Shown: positions 24,176-37,018 of the stretch, piece after piece
Numbering within the stretch: the stretch's first letter is position 1
How the letters are laid out: every line of letters begins with the position of its first letter
Origin: Liolophura sinensis
Taxonomy: Eukaryota; Mollusca; Polyplacophora; Chitonida; Chitonidae
Assembly (NCBI RefSeq): GCF_032854445.1
Contig: NC_088300.1
Span: 6,636,001 to 6,696,000 of the forward strand
Direction of reading: 5' to 3'
DNA: 60,000 nucleotides
Made by a program: the position numbers and the translations under genes
Notes under the pieces: model-generated
Told to the model about the DNA's origin: nothing
What the model saw: the letters and a program-made list of their open reading frames with translations, nothing else
Databases searched by the model: none

Positions 24176-26020
24176 TTTTTAATCACTCGCATACGCGAGA
24201 TGTTTCCCTACCAACACTGGACTTTATCTACACAATGCGACGATTGCACTGTTCCTGTGCCCTTGATGGGAATAAGGGACTGGCCGCCCTCGTGGAGCCA
24301 CATGTATCGAGTCGATGAAGCTGTTTTTCGCCAACGTGACTCTGATGTATATTGAGCTATTCACATGAGTGATTTGTACATGATTAGCTTATCTTATTTA
24401 CTGGTCGCCATGTTCGCGTTCAGTCGTGCTTCCTCCATCAAAAAAGCAGCCCACCTGCTGTATATTGTCATCGCAAGCATTGGAGCGAAAGAACATTTCT
24501 TACAGAACAGACGATAAAGACGACGTTTGCGGCAAGGACAGGAACATGGTCCAAGAGACGAACCAAATAAGATGGTAAAGTGCAAATGGTCCATTAGAAA
24601 TAAAAGACTTCCTAAGGCTTACATGTAGGCGTGTCTTACCGTGTTTTGTCTCCACATATTGGCACCTTTTAGACGGCGCCTGTGCGACTTTGTCTTTTGT
24701 CATAAGGAAATGCTTGCATATCCGTCGTTGTTTGATTCACTGGTCTAATTTGACATACAATTATAGTTCTATACCTGCCCATACCATGTCACCGTTTATA
24801 ATGGAGAATGGGACTACCCCTGGCCAGGCCTCTGAAAGCAATTCAGTCTGTTTATATGAATGTTAATTGAATGTCACTCAATTCTGTTCAAGACCAGAGT
24901 CCCCACGGAGATGTACTCTACCAGCAATGACTCCACATGTAAAAACAAATTCTTCTCACCACACCTACTTAATCTTGGTATTGTGAATAATTTCTTACTG
25001 GGTAACTATCATGCAAATATAGAATGAAATGGGGCCTATGGATTTCGCATCATTTTAAATTTATCTGTCGTAATCGTCGGATACGCGGAAATTATGGAAG
25101 TTGGACAACTGAAGTATTACGAAAAATTTGTCTGCTTTAGCTTATAGGATAGTCGTTACTATTTTGAACAGAATTTCTATACACTGGGCACCTAACGGAC
25201 AGCCGCTGGCGCATTACAGTCCGCAGACGACTGGACCTCAAGCAGTGAGCCTTTTAACTGAAACTCGACAGTGCGCCTCCCGACTGTCCTATTCTAGTGC
25301 GCCTCCAAATTTGTCCTCAGCAGTTGACGAAACAACTGCACCTCGACAGTTCACCTTCTGACCAGACCTCTAAAATCAGCTCATAATTGAGCATAGACAG
25401 CACCCTTCACGACTGGACTTCGCCAGTCCACCTCAAAACTGGACAGTGGCAGTGCGCCTCTCGACCTGCAGTTAAACAGTGCGCCTCCCGTCTCCAACAG
25501 GCCTCTCAAATGGAAGTAGTTTTCATCTTCAAATGGTTAAGATGGAGCTCCCAGTTTGATCACTACCATTGTCAGTATAGACTTGCAGGTTTCTTCATCT
25601 ATACCGCCACTTGACCTGATGCACGTTAAACGCTTTCCAACTGAAATCTCCTCCCTCCCTCTGCACTTTATGAATATCAAACCCTTATAATCAGCGCTGG
25701 TAAACTCTCCTTTCACATTGCGGTTTAAGGAGAGTTTGAAAGATAAAATGAAGTCAGTAATACTGTTTCACATTGTACTGTAAAGAAAAATATATACAGG
25801 AAAAATTTGAAAGAAATAGTCAATAAAATATTTGTGAAAGACCCGGAATGATAAAAACCTAGGCACTACACATTATGAACAAGCGCTCTATACCTCGAAC
25901 TTTAGCCATAAAATTCCTTGTCTGTAGGTCTATATACGGACTGTCAGTTCAAAATATCGTGTTGATATGTGTACAATTACCATCCAGGCGCTTGTATATT
26001 GTTGTATTTGTAATCACCTT
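24176..26020. other. Between globin first exons; degenerate GACTGGAC repeats
   Basis: 25200-25510 contains loosely repeated words such as CAGTGCGCCTC, GACTGGACCTC and ACAGTGGCAGTG, an old minisatellite. Nothing else stands out. Confidence 0.4.
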
Positions 26021-26350
26021 GATGATGGTGATGATGATGATGTGATGATGGTGAGGTGAGGGTGAGATGATGATGATGGTGACGACGACGACGATGATGA
26101 TGAAGATGAAGTCGACGACGACGACGACAATGATGTGATGATGGTGATGCTGATGACGCTAATGATGGTGACGATGGTGATGATTCCGGCGACGACGACG
26201 ATGATGATGGCGATGGCGATGGTGATGATAATGATGGTGATGGCCATGATGGAGATGACCATGGCGATGATGATGATGATGACGACGACGACGAGGATGT
26301 TGACGATGATGTGATGAGGATGGTGATGATGACGACGACGATGATGATGA
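26021..26350. repeat. Imperfect (GAT/GAC/GGT)n trinucleotide array
   Basis: A 330-bp tract is built almost wholly of GAT, GAC, GGT and GAG triplets with occasional phase slips. The minus strand reads as poly-Ser/Ile/Thr (128-codon frame), the plus strand as Asp-rich. Phase slips and the lack of flanking coding signal argue against a gene. Confidence 0.9.
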
Positions 26351-27200
26351 TCCTGAAGTTCGAGTTTAGAATTCCACCAAGACCGATTCCTCGAAGCCAT
26401 TTCTGAATGGAAATTAAAATGTTGAAATATTAAAATGTGTAGTAGGAAACAGATTTCTTCTCCCTCCTTATTCTTCAGGCCTCTACATATTCTTACTGCT
26501 TATTCGTCGGGTCTTTACATATGCTTACTGCTTAGCAATTCCAAGTGTACTTTAAGCTTCTTTGTATCATCTGTATGGCAGCTCCAAACCAGAATTTATA
26601 GATTCACGGTTGTCAACAGTTGGTTCACCTAGCTGGGCTTAGTTCAGTTTCTTCATTAAACCCATCCTTAATTGTGGAATGAAACACTTAAAGTATGTGT
26701 GGCAAGTAATGTTTGAGATTGCTCATTGTTGCCCTGCTGGTTCCCTACAATCTCTGGGGTCCCCATTACATGAATATTATGGAAGCCTAGTGCAACCAAT
26801 CGTGATTTCAACCTCGAGTTATAACCAGGCTTCATGAATCATACCATTCTCAACTGGGCATTTTCATCTTCCATGAGCCATCATCTATAAATGTCACCTT
26901 TCTTTCCTAATTGAGCAGATTTCGTTTTCAGATTTTATCGAGGTCACTGCTGCCTGATCGTGGGTCCAATTTCCGCGCGGAAGCCTTTTAACTGACGACC
27001 ACGGTGACATCAACTGATTGATTGATATTAACATCCCATCTCGTGGGCTCGAACGACGGTTACGGGAGATAAATGTTCTACTGTGGCTTGAGTATTGATA
27101 TCAACCCGAATGGCCTGGAGTAAGGATTGTATATACGATCCCATGCTGACCTCCGTCACGCCGCTACGAAAACACTATACATGTAAACGTTGTACAAGGT
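26351..27200. other. Unremarkable; possible SINE tail at about 27000
   Basis: TGATTGATTGATATTAACAT at about 27016 resembles the antisense tail of a retroposon, but no body was matched elsewhere in the window. No genes are supported. Confidence 0.35.
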
Positions 27201-27380
27201 TGACAAGGTAAATAGTCAGTGAAGTCTTGTGAAGGTCCATACTCCATACAGCGCATGTGCCGCTCTCTGGTATTGCTTTATATTGCTACATGCCACCATT
27301 AGACAAGCATGACCTTTGAAACATGTGCGACCAACCAAGGCTTGTTAGGGCTTATCCCCACCACTGGTGTCCTCGCGCGT
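27201..27380. repeat. 180-bp dispersed repeat, copy outside the duplication
   Basis: Aligns without gaps to 30529-30708 and 33661-33840. I count 8 mismatches in 180 positions. Homology starts at TGACAAGGTAAATAGTCA and ends at CGCGCGT in all copies; the flanking DNA is unrelated. These sharp borders indicate a mobile or captured segment of unknown class. Confidence 0.85.
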
Positions 27381-28808
27381 AAAAGTTGTATAAGCGCAAG
27401 GTGGCGCTATTTATCATGACACTGTATATACTGATTGTTTAAGTCAGCGTTATAAATACAAAACACAAGTTTTCAATTTATATCATACGTCATATCTTTT
27501 GTGAAGTTCATTGTAACTTTCAGAGCGACATGTTACAAAAAGGAACACTTTTCCCTCTTTCTCCTGTAAACCTGACAATCGATTAATCCTAATGAACGTT
27601 ATACAAATTCAACTTCATTCTCGAAAACAATGTTCATTATAATGGAGATAAATAACCATACATATCCAAGCTTTGGCAATAAGTGTTTATATAACTGTGA
27701 TGTAGCGGTGTATAATGGTAGACTTAACAGGTTACAATTTGCGCGATTATGTAATTGCAAATTCGATCAATTCGATAGACTCGTATCGGCCAGGAGAAAA
27801 AGTGTATCGATCGATTATGATTTCTACAGATCATTACGACAGGACACATTAAATCACCCGAAAAACATGAATGATTCCGTCTAGTGTACATTTTATGTGC
27901 ATAGTCTTAAATCTATGATTATAATAGCAGACCGCAAGTTCTTGACATATCATCAAGATATAGTTCTATCTACCACCATCACAAATCATGCACAAATTGA
28001 ACATGGAATACAGATTATATGATTCAAAACTGATAACTGCTATCACTGAAAACTCGGACAATGTTTGTGTGTGAATTTGTTTGACTAAAGTTTCTGTACC
28101 AGTTGTGCGGCTGATGCTGATAAGTGCATTGAGCGGATGACGTTTGTGTATTTTAATTAAGTGGTGTTGTTTATGTATATTTGGTTGTTACTCATGCCAT
28201 AAATACAATATAGGCCTACTCAAGAAGTACTCCCTTATATATATGATGGCGTTGTGTGCTATGGGTGAAGGAAACCGAAGTGCCCAGGGGTACCGCTGAC
28301 CTTTGGCAGTTACTGACGAACTTTACCATCTTTGATATGATTGACTGATTGATTGCATGTTTGTTTGCTTAATTGCTGTTTATTGCCGTAGTTAAAGAGC
28401 TGCATCATTTTCAAAACCTGTGTGTTAAAGCAAGGTTAAATAATAAGAACAAAGATGGTGCAAACCGCATTTCCAAATTCTAAGACAAAAGCAGAGTACT
28501 TGCTGTCCACAAATTGCAATGTACGTTCAAGCGTTCTTGACGCCTTTATTGATACTCGACTTCATATCTGCTTCATGTATGCTTGATTCAACCTCACATA
28601 AGGAATATTAACACGTCACACCGGGCAAGTTTTACGGAAATTGCCGAAAATTTTGTTTTGGAGGATTCTTAAGTTATATATTTACGTTAATTAAATAGTG
28701 TTATTCATCGCAAATCCTTCTGAACCATGATGTTGCCAGGAAGCAATGTCCTGAAGCTATTGGTCGTACATTATCAGATCCATAGGCCCAACGATTTCAT
28801 TTTATTCA
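27381..28808. other. Between globin first exons, nothing recognised
   Basis: Open frame 27630-27884 (84 codons, plus) has no identifiable domain. No arrays. Confidence 0.45.
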
Positions 28809-28833
28809 GGGGGAAGGGGGGGGGGGGGGGCGG
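28809..28833. repeat. G homopolymer-rich run
   Basis: Two runs of G (5, then about 16) separated by AA. This is a slippage-prone tract whose length may be wrong in the assembly. Confidence 0.9.
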
Positions 28834-30297
28834 CGCTGTATGTTTGTAGCATTCATTTATATGCACAAACAGTTGAAACAAAAGGCGGATAAAGATAGGC
28901 CTATACATATCTGTGCTGAATTTGGTGTCAAAGTCGTTTGAGACTGAAGTCGTATATGTCAGTGGTAAGTGCATTCATTGTCCGACGATTTTCAAAGTAC
29001 ATATTGATCTCCAGGGCGCCCACTAGGAACCGGTTGGAAACTTCATCAGATATGGGTTATAAGCTTACAAGTACAATTATATTGTATTACTGTAATTTTT
29101 AACAATCTGTATGTTGGGCATCAAGCGGAAAACTACCGTACACAGCTATCAGATAATGTTATAGTCGTATACACCTGCATGTATGCTGGGCGGACACATC
29201 TTTGTACTTAGTCCAGACAGAAAACGATATGATAGGCTGTAATTAGGTTATAGAATTCACCGAAAAAAATAAAAAATCCCATTTCGAAAAGTCGTTCCGG
29301 TTGTGGTATGATTGTTCTTGAGTTATGACCGTGTCGGTGTATGTAAATAAAACGATGATTCCAGTGTTGGAACTGTGTCAAAAGTATATGTTTTGTGTGG
29401 AATGAATCCAACACCACCAGTACACATACACTGGGCATAGTGGTCGTTTGGATTTCTTGTATGTCAACAAGGTAACATTAGTAGATATATATTGTTTATG
29501 TTTCTCTGCCTGAAAGAAGCCAATCAATGTGGACCGTTCTCACAGCATATGCCCCATGCACACTCCACAAGGCACCTTACCACACTGTCGCTGCCAGCAA
29601 ACTACCAACTAAAATCATGAGTAACGCGATAGAATGCATGCATGGTGATTATAGGCACGCACACTTTTAAAATAAACGCACTTTCTCAACAACAAAAACA
29701 CACAGCCAGCCAACTAAATGAACAGAAGACCCCTGAAGATTAGCGATCTGCTCTTCCAGTGCTGGGATTTCTCACTACAATGAAATCCTAGACATTGGTA
29801 AAATTTGAGGATTGGAGCAAATCATACAGCTAAACAGATGAAGATACAACCTCGCCAGATACCTACGAATTAATGTGAAATGGACTGTCACTATTTTGAA
29901 TAACGGCAAAAAAGAAGGTGTTCCTATAACAGGTCGATGCTACTATTACCTTCTTTGGGATAGTTTCTTGTGATATATGTTTATTCGAAGGTAGCTAGCA
30001 TTTCAGCTGGGGAAAAGAAAGTGATCTTTAAATTTGATCAGCCCACCGTATATATAATAGTTGCAAGTTGTGAAAGTCGGAAATCTGGCTTGCACGTGGG
30101 ATCCATCAAACATTGACGGTATTCAAATATAAGAAAATATTCACACTTTTTCTAACCCTTTCATTGGTTAACGTGCTTCTATCGTGTGATATGTAGGTAT
30201 AGTATAGCTTATGGCTTATATCGGGGGCATATGGACAGGGCTGTAGTCTGAATCTCGTGCTCTATAACATGTATGATTTTTACGCAATTTCCTGATC
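28834..30297. other. Between globin first exons, nothing recognised
   Basis: Plain AT-rich sequence leading up to the tandem duplication. Confidence 0.5.
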
Positions 30298-33200
30298 ATA
30301 TTAAATGGTTCCTTTTACTCAAACATTTAAAAATAGTTGTAAGCACATACACGACAGGCACAACATGTTAAAGCTTAATGCTGTTTTAATGATGGGCTTG
30401 TGCAGTCGACATATGTTGTCTTTATGTGGGGTCAGCCGATCAAACTCGAGATCTTGTAAATGGCATGAAACTTCAGGCATGAATCTTCGATCGAACGAGT
30501 ACATGTATATATAACTGATGACAGAAGATGACAAGGTAAATAGTCAATGGAGTCTTGTGAAGGTCCATACTCCATACAGCGCATGTGTCGCTCTCTGGTA
30601 TTGCTTTATATTGCTGCATGCCACCATTTGACAAGCATGACCTTTGAAGCATGTGCGACCAACAAAGGCTTGTTAGGGCTTATCCCCACCACTGGTGTCC
30701 ACGCGCGTTTCAGTCAACATTCAGCAATAAAATTGTTTCAGGTGTGGGTTAGAATCATGATGCGCATACTTTAGTTTACACAAAGACAATTCATGGGTAT
30801 GAAGTATTGTTAGAAACAAGGTTAAGAGTTTTTGTGTTTTGTGGCATCACGTCCTGCTTCATCACCGTGACCCCAGTGGCCTCGGCGTTGTTCAGGATTT
30901 CTGGTCAAATTTGCTCGTGGCGACAGTGATGTAAAGCTGCGTAGACAGCGGCAGATGCGCTGTGATGAGCATGTTGAGGCCTTACAGACCATTCTTCAGA
31001 CATGGATAAATAAAAAGTAGGACACAGATGATGCGATGCATGGAACATTCACCCCAGAGCACACTCTTTCTCCTTTCTCCATATGCTTGCCAATCCTTGG
31101 GCATTACGTCATTCCTCTTGGGCTTGAATCTAGAGAGTTTATCAACACACATTTACAAAAATATACACTTCCTGCATTTGCTTAAAGCCAATGTAAACAT
31201 CTTAACAAAATCACTTCTTGCAGTATGCAATGTTTCTTTTGTAACCATCATCTAAAACTATTCTATATTCTTCTGGTAGCCCCCCATGCATGTACATGAC
31301 CTTGTTAAAAAATCAAGAAAGTGTGTTAAAACATTTTTACCCGTGCATATAATTGATGTATGAACCCTGTTCTACACCTGGCGCTATTTTATGGGTCTTC
31401 TGTAAATATTACAATCGCTGAAACTACCACCCAGAAAGGCGTCATCTGCATGTTCAGTGAGAAAAGCCATTCAACTGTATGATAATTAACTCTGTCAAAA
31501 TATTATTATTTTATTATTATTTATCATTAGTGTTGCAAATATATTATATGTGTGTTATAAGACGGTAAAGCCCCGGTGGATAAGGCGTATAAAAAAGTGG
31601 TCAACTTCTTATATTTCACATAAACATGTCATCTCCATTTTAGACATACCGTTTGAACAGCAGTAAATTTCCGCATTTATGTATATGCTAGCAAGTATAC
31701 ATATTCACAAGCGACCGATTCCACAAAGCCAGTTTTGACGTAAGTAAAAATTTAGAGCTCATTTCCGGGTTTTGTAAATTAAAACTTTGACGACCTCAGC
31801 AAAGACACTTTAAGAAAAAAGTGCCAAAATTGTCATTACCAAGAACTAAGCATTATGACAATGTTGTAAATTTTTACTTCAAGTCAGAACTGTCTTTGTG
31901 GAATCAGCACTGCCAGAGTCATAAGCACCGCCTAACTCAAGAATAGCAGATCGTTCATACAAAGAATGCGCAATCCAAACCAATGTAGCATTTATCTTGG
32001 ACTGATATAATTTGACGATAACCACGCATTTGTCATTCTGTCTACCTGAATTAGAACATCACCTGTTGTGACGTTAATCTTCTGCCATTGTTAGTGGATA
32101 ACGCCGTGTGTTACCTAGAGACTGCCCTAGGTTTGACGTACGGAATAAGCTTTAATCCTGACACTGGATATTTGGCCTACCTCACGACTCTATTGCGTGT
32201 AGGTTACCGTAAGGAATGAACAGCATGCACCGCGCATGTACAAGTACCTGACAAACCGTCTGTCACAAGGGAGCTCCGTACTCTGAAACGCTATAGGTCA
32301 TTGGTTTAAGGTTAGCAAAGGTCACTCAGATAAGGTCCAAGCACAAAGGCATCCCCAGTTATATGTTCTCTTATGGCACACTGGAATATATAGTATTTCT
32401 GAATATTATATATACTCTTAATGGATATCGCATTTGAAAGAGTAATTGCAGCACACCATAGTCTTTATCCTATATACTTTTATAATATACTTTGACACTG
32501 TGTCGGCTTAGCATTATGTACATGCGAGAGTAACTGGTAGACGACCATGTCTCAGTAGATGTCCTGTTTATGGGGAACAATATATTCAGTATGCACCAAA
32601 TGTCGCCTGGACGCAAGTTCAAGATATGTTTCCTTTTAAGAGTATGTGCATGTGGACCAAACCCATTAGAGCGCTCCATCAGCGATAACCCAGTAATACA
32701 ATACCTACTCAATATTACTACCCCATGCCTGGAATTTAACCGCCCTTATCTCACTAGCCCTAAGTGTGGTGTAAACACCATATTTGTTATATGCACGCAA
32801 AGTAACTTTGATACAAGCATATAACTGTAACTATTGTTCTCTCGGTATATTAACCATCAGTGGTCATGTCGTGGACATGAATCATCACAGCACAATAATC
32901 CAGCACAACAGCTTACCAGAAGCCTCGGGCATGTCCCTGGCTCGAGATAGAGCCCAGGCCCCTTGTTTACGAAGCGAGTGGTGGTCACATATATTACCGA
33001 GTCAACGCTATTGTCATATGGTATGAACATACTAAAAACTCTTTTTTAATGTTTCTGAGACGTCTTTCGTGCTTTATTAACATAGCTAACATGATAATTT
33101 ACCCGTGAACCCAGAAAAACTTAGTATGGAATCAAACACTCGTGTGGACACAGTTAAGCCTTTTACTGCCACATTCGACACGTGTGATCCGAGCAAAGCT

Positions 33201-33420
33201 TTGTATACAACAGTTATAGCATGTGAACCGTTTTACTTCCTGAATGACTGCAAAACTTGCCACAAGACAGTAACTAGTAACGGTACTTCAAAACAACATA
33301 AAGTTCAATGGTCTGATTATTGTCCTTGCATAACACACTATACTGTAGTAATTGATATCTTCTAACATAGGCTGAGAAATCATTTGTATCAATACAAACT
33401 ACGGTGTCCAGTGATCACAT
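30298..33420. repeat. 3.12-kb direct duplication, left copy
   Basis: Every base from 30298 to 33420 reappears 3132 bp to the right with only about seven single-base differences noticed. A 9-bp filler GTTTGTATT separates the copies. The left copy holds the 180-bp dispersed repeat (30529-30708) and a 189-bp hairpin element (31717-31905). No gene was recognised inside; the paired open frames are simply duplicated chance frames. Confidence 0.97.
31717..31905. mobile_element. MITE-like hairpin element, left copy
   Basis: Near-perfect terminal inverted repeats of about 37 bp. The left arm starts GATTCCACAAAGCCAGTTTT; the right arm ends AGAACTGTCTTTGTGGAATC. Internal sequence is short and non-coding. 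The size (189 bp) and structure fit a non-autonomous DNA transposon. No clear target-site duplication was identified, so the superfamily is open. Confidence 0.7.
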
Positions 33421-33429
33421 GTTTGTATT

Positions 33430-36400
33430 ATATTAAATGGTTCCTTTTACTCAAACATTTAAAAATAGTTGTAAGCACATACACGACAGGCACAACATGT
33501 TAAAGCTTAATGCTGTTTTAATGATGGGCTTGTGCAGTCGACATATGTTGTCTTTATGTGGGGTCAGCCGATCAAACTCGAGATCTTGTAAATGGCATGA
33601 AACTTCAGGCATGAATCTTCGATCGAACGAGTACATGTATATATAACTGATGACGGAAGATGACAAGGTAAATAGTCAATGGAGTCTTGTGAAGGTCCAT
33701 ACTCCATACAGCGCATGTGTCGCTCTCTGGTATTGCTTTATATTGCTGCATGCCACCATTTGACAAGCATGACCTTTGAAGCATGTGCGACCAACAAAGG
33801 CTTGTTAGGGCTTATCCCCACCACTGGTGTCCACGCGCGTTTCAGTCAACATTCAGCAATAAAATTGTTTCAGGTGTGGGTTAGAATCATGATGCGCATA
33901 CTTTAGTTTACACAAAGACAATTCATGGGTATGAAGTATTGTTAGAAACAAGGTTAAGAGTTTTTGTGTTCTGTGGCCTCACGTCCTGCTTCATCACCGT
34001 GACCCCAGTGGCCTCGGCGTTGTTCAGGATTTCTGGTCAAATTTGCTCGTGGCGGCAGTGATGTAAAGCTGCGTAGACAGCGGCAGATGCGCTGTGATGA
34101 GCATGTTGAGGCCTTACAGACCATTCTTCAGACATGGATAAATAAAAAGTAGGACACAGATGATGCGATGCATGGAACATTCACCCCAGAGCACACTCTT
34201 TCTCCTTTCTCCATATGCTTGCCAATCCTTGGGCATTACGTCATTCCTCTTGGGCTTGAATCTAGAGAGTTTATCAACACACATTTACAAAAATATACAC
34301 TTCCTGCATTTGCTTAAAGCCAATGTAAACATCTTAACAAAATCACTTCTTGCAGTATGCAATGTTTCTTTTGTAACCATCATCTAAAACTATTCTATAT
34401 TCTTCTGGTAGCCCCCCATGCATGTACATGACCTTGTTAAAAAATCAAGAAAGTGTGTTAAAACATTTTTACCCGTGCATATAATTGATGTATGAACCCT
34501 GTTCTACACCTGGCGCTATTTTATGGGTCTTCTGTAAATATTACAATCGCTGAAACTACCACCCAGAAAGGCGTCATCTGCATGTTCAGTGAGAAAAGCC
34601 ATTCAACTGTATGATAATTAACTCTGTCAAAATATTATTATTTTATTATTATTTATCATTAGTGTTGCAAATATATTATATGTGTGTTATAAGACGGTAA
34701 AGCCCCGGTGGATAAGGCGTATAAAAAAGTGGTCAACTTCTTATATTTCACATAAACATGTCATCTCCATTTTAGACATACCGTTTGAACAGCAGTAAAT
34801 TTCCGCATTTATGTATATGCTAGCAAGTATACATATTCACAAGCGACCGATTCCACAAAGCCAGTTTTGACGTAAGTAAAAATTTAGAGCTCATTTCCGG
34901 GTTTTGTAAATTAAAACTTTGACGACCTCAGCAAAGACACTTTAAGAAAAAAGTGCCAAAATTGTCATTACCAAGAACTAAGCATTATGACAATGTTGTA
35001 AATTTTTACTTCAAGTCAGAACTGTCTTTGTGGAATCAGCACTGCCAGAGTCATAAGCACCGCCTAACTCAAGAATAGCAGATCGTTCATACAAAGAATG
35101 CGCAATCCAAACCAATGTAGCATTTATCTTGGACTGATATAATTTGACGATAACCACGCATTTGTCATTCTGTCTACCTGAATTAGAACATCACCTGTTG
35201 TGACGTTAATCTTCTGCCATTGTTAGTGGATAACGCCGTGTGTTACCTAGAGACTGCCCTAGGTTTGACGTACGGAATAAGCTTTAATCCTGACACTGGA
35301 TATTTGGCCTACCTCACGACTCTATTGCGTGTAGGTTACCGTAAGGAATGAACAGCATGCACCGCGCATGTACAAGTACCTGACAAACCGTCTGTCACAA
35401 GGGAGCTCCGTACTCTGAAACGCTATAGGTCATTGGTTTAAGGTTAGCAAAGGTCACTCAGATAAGGTCCAAGCACAAAGGCATCCCCAGTTATATGTTC
35501 TCTTATGGCACACTGGAATATATAGTATTTCTGAATATTATATATACTCTTAATGGATATCGCATTTGAAAGAGTAATTGCAGCACACCATAGTCTTTAT
35601 CCTATATACTTTTATAATATACTTTGACACTGTGTCGGCTTAGCATTATGTACATGCGAGAGTAACTGGTAGACGACCATGTCTCAGTAGATGTCCTGTT
35701 TATGGGGAACAATATATTCAGTATGCACCAAATGTCGCCTGGACGCAAGTTCAAGATATGTTTCCTTTTAAGAGTATGTGCATGTGGACCAAACCCATTA
35801 GAGCGCTCCATCAGCGATAACCCAGTAATACAATACCTACTCAATATTACTACCCCATGCCTGGAATTTAACCGCCCTTATCTCACTAGCCCTAAGTGTG
35901 GTGTAAACACCATATTTGTTATATGCACGCAAAGTAACTTTGATACAAGCATATAACTGTAACTATTGTTCTCTCGCTATATTAACCATCAGTGGTCATG
36001 TCGTGGACATGAATCATCACAGCACAATAATCCAGCACAACAGCTTACCAGAAGCCTCGGGCATGTCCCTGGCTCGAGATAGAGCCCAGGCCCCTTGTTT
36101 ACGAAGCGAGTGGTGGTCACATATATTACCGAGTCAACGCTATTGTCATATGGTATGAACATACTAAAAACTCTTTTTTAATGTTTCTGAGACGTCTTTC
36201 GTGCTTTATTAACATAGCTAACATGATAATTTACCCGTGAACCCAGAAAAACTTTGTATGGAATCAAACACTCGTGTGGACACAGTTAAGCCTTTTACTG
36301 CCACATTCGACACGTGTGATCCGAGCAAAGCTTTGTATACAACAGTTATAGCATGTGAACCGTTTTACTTCCTGAATGACTGCAAAACTTGCCACAAGAC

Positions 36401-36552
36401 AGTAACTAGTAACGGTACTTCAAAACAACATAAAGTTCAATGGTCTGATTATTGTCCTTGCATAACACACTATACTGTAGTAATTGATATCTTCTAACAT
36501 AGGCTGAGAAATCATTTGTATCAATACGAACTACGGTGTCCAGTGATCACAT
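33430..36552. repeat. 3.12-kb direct duplication, right copy
   Basis: Right-hand copy of 30298-33420. Differences include GATGACGGAAG for GATGACAGAAG, TGTTCTGTGGCCTC for TGTTTTGTGGCATC, TGGCGGCAG for TGGCGACAG, CTCGCTATATT for CTCGGTATATT, ACTTTGTATGG for ACTTAGTATGG, and ATACGAACT for ATACAAACT. Identity ends abruptly after GTGATCACAT. Confidence 0.97.
34849..35037. mobile_element. MITE-like hairpin element, right copy
   Basis: The same inverted-repeat element as at 31717-31905, carried along by the 3.1-kb duplication and not transposed independently. Confidence 0.7.
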
Positions 36553-36936
36553 CCTTGGTACAGTTTATACAGTCAGCAAATTTGTGAGTTTGAAAACTAC
36601 ATTTGTCTTCCAGACATGATAGAAAACAACTCACTTCTCTGTATATCGACATTTTCTAGATTACACTCTCGCTGCATGGCATAATGTGTATTGGTTGTGT
36701 GGAGCAACTTTCATGGAAGGCACGTATATACATATACACGAATGTCGCCCGGATTGCTATTCCCATCTGAGATTAGTAGATACAGGATATCCAAATATTT
36801 CCCATTATAGATGGCCATTAAGCTATGATATAAGTGATCTTAGCTTTACCATTACCATCCCATGGAGACAAGTTTAATTCAAACGGAATCATGGTTAATT
36901 ACTATATATCATTTGTTCTTCAATTGTTTAGCAGTG
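36553..36936. other. Spacer 3' of globin exon A, nothing recognised
   Basis: Ordinary sequence in the first intron of the 37-kb globin exon. Confidence 0.5.
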
Positions 36937-37003
36937 AAAAAAAAAAAAACAAAAAAACCCCCCAAAAAACCAAAAAAAAACCCCAAAAAAACACACACAC
37001 ACA
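36937..37003. repeat. A/C-rich low-complexity tract next to a splice donor
   Basis: Plus strand: A runs broken by CCC and CCCC, then (CA)n. In the minus-strand transcript it is (UG)n, then U runs with GGGG, starting about 15 nt downstream of the exon A donor at 37019/37018. Confidence 0.9.
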
Positions 37004-37018
37004 TATACAAAAGCTTAC

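Noticed and set aside
26014-26400. Minus-strand Ser/Ile-rich frame of 128 codons
   Set aside because: A trinucleotide repeat with phase slips. No flanking coding signal.
30305-36497. Repeated sets of 69-86 codon frames as a duplicated gene family
   Set aside because: They recur only because the whole 3.1 kb is duplicated; the frames overlap on both strands and show no domain.
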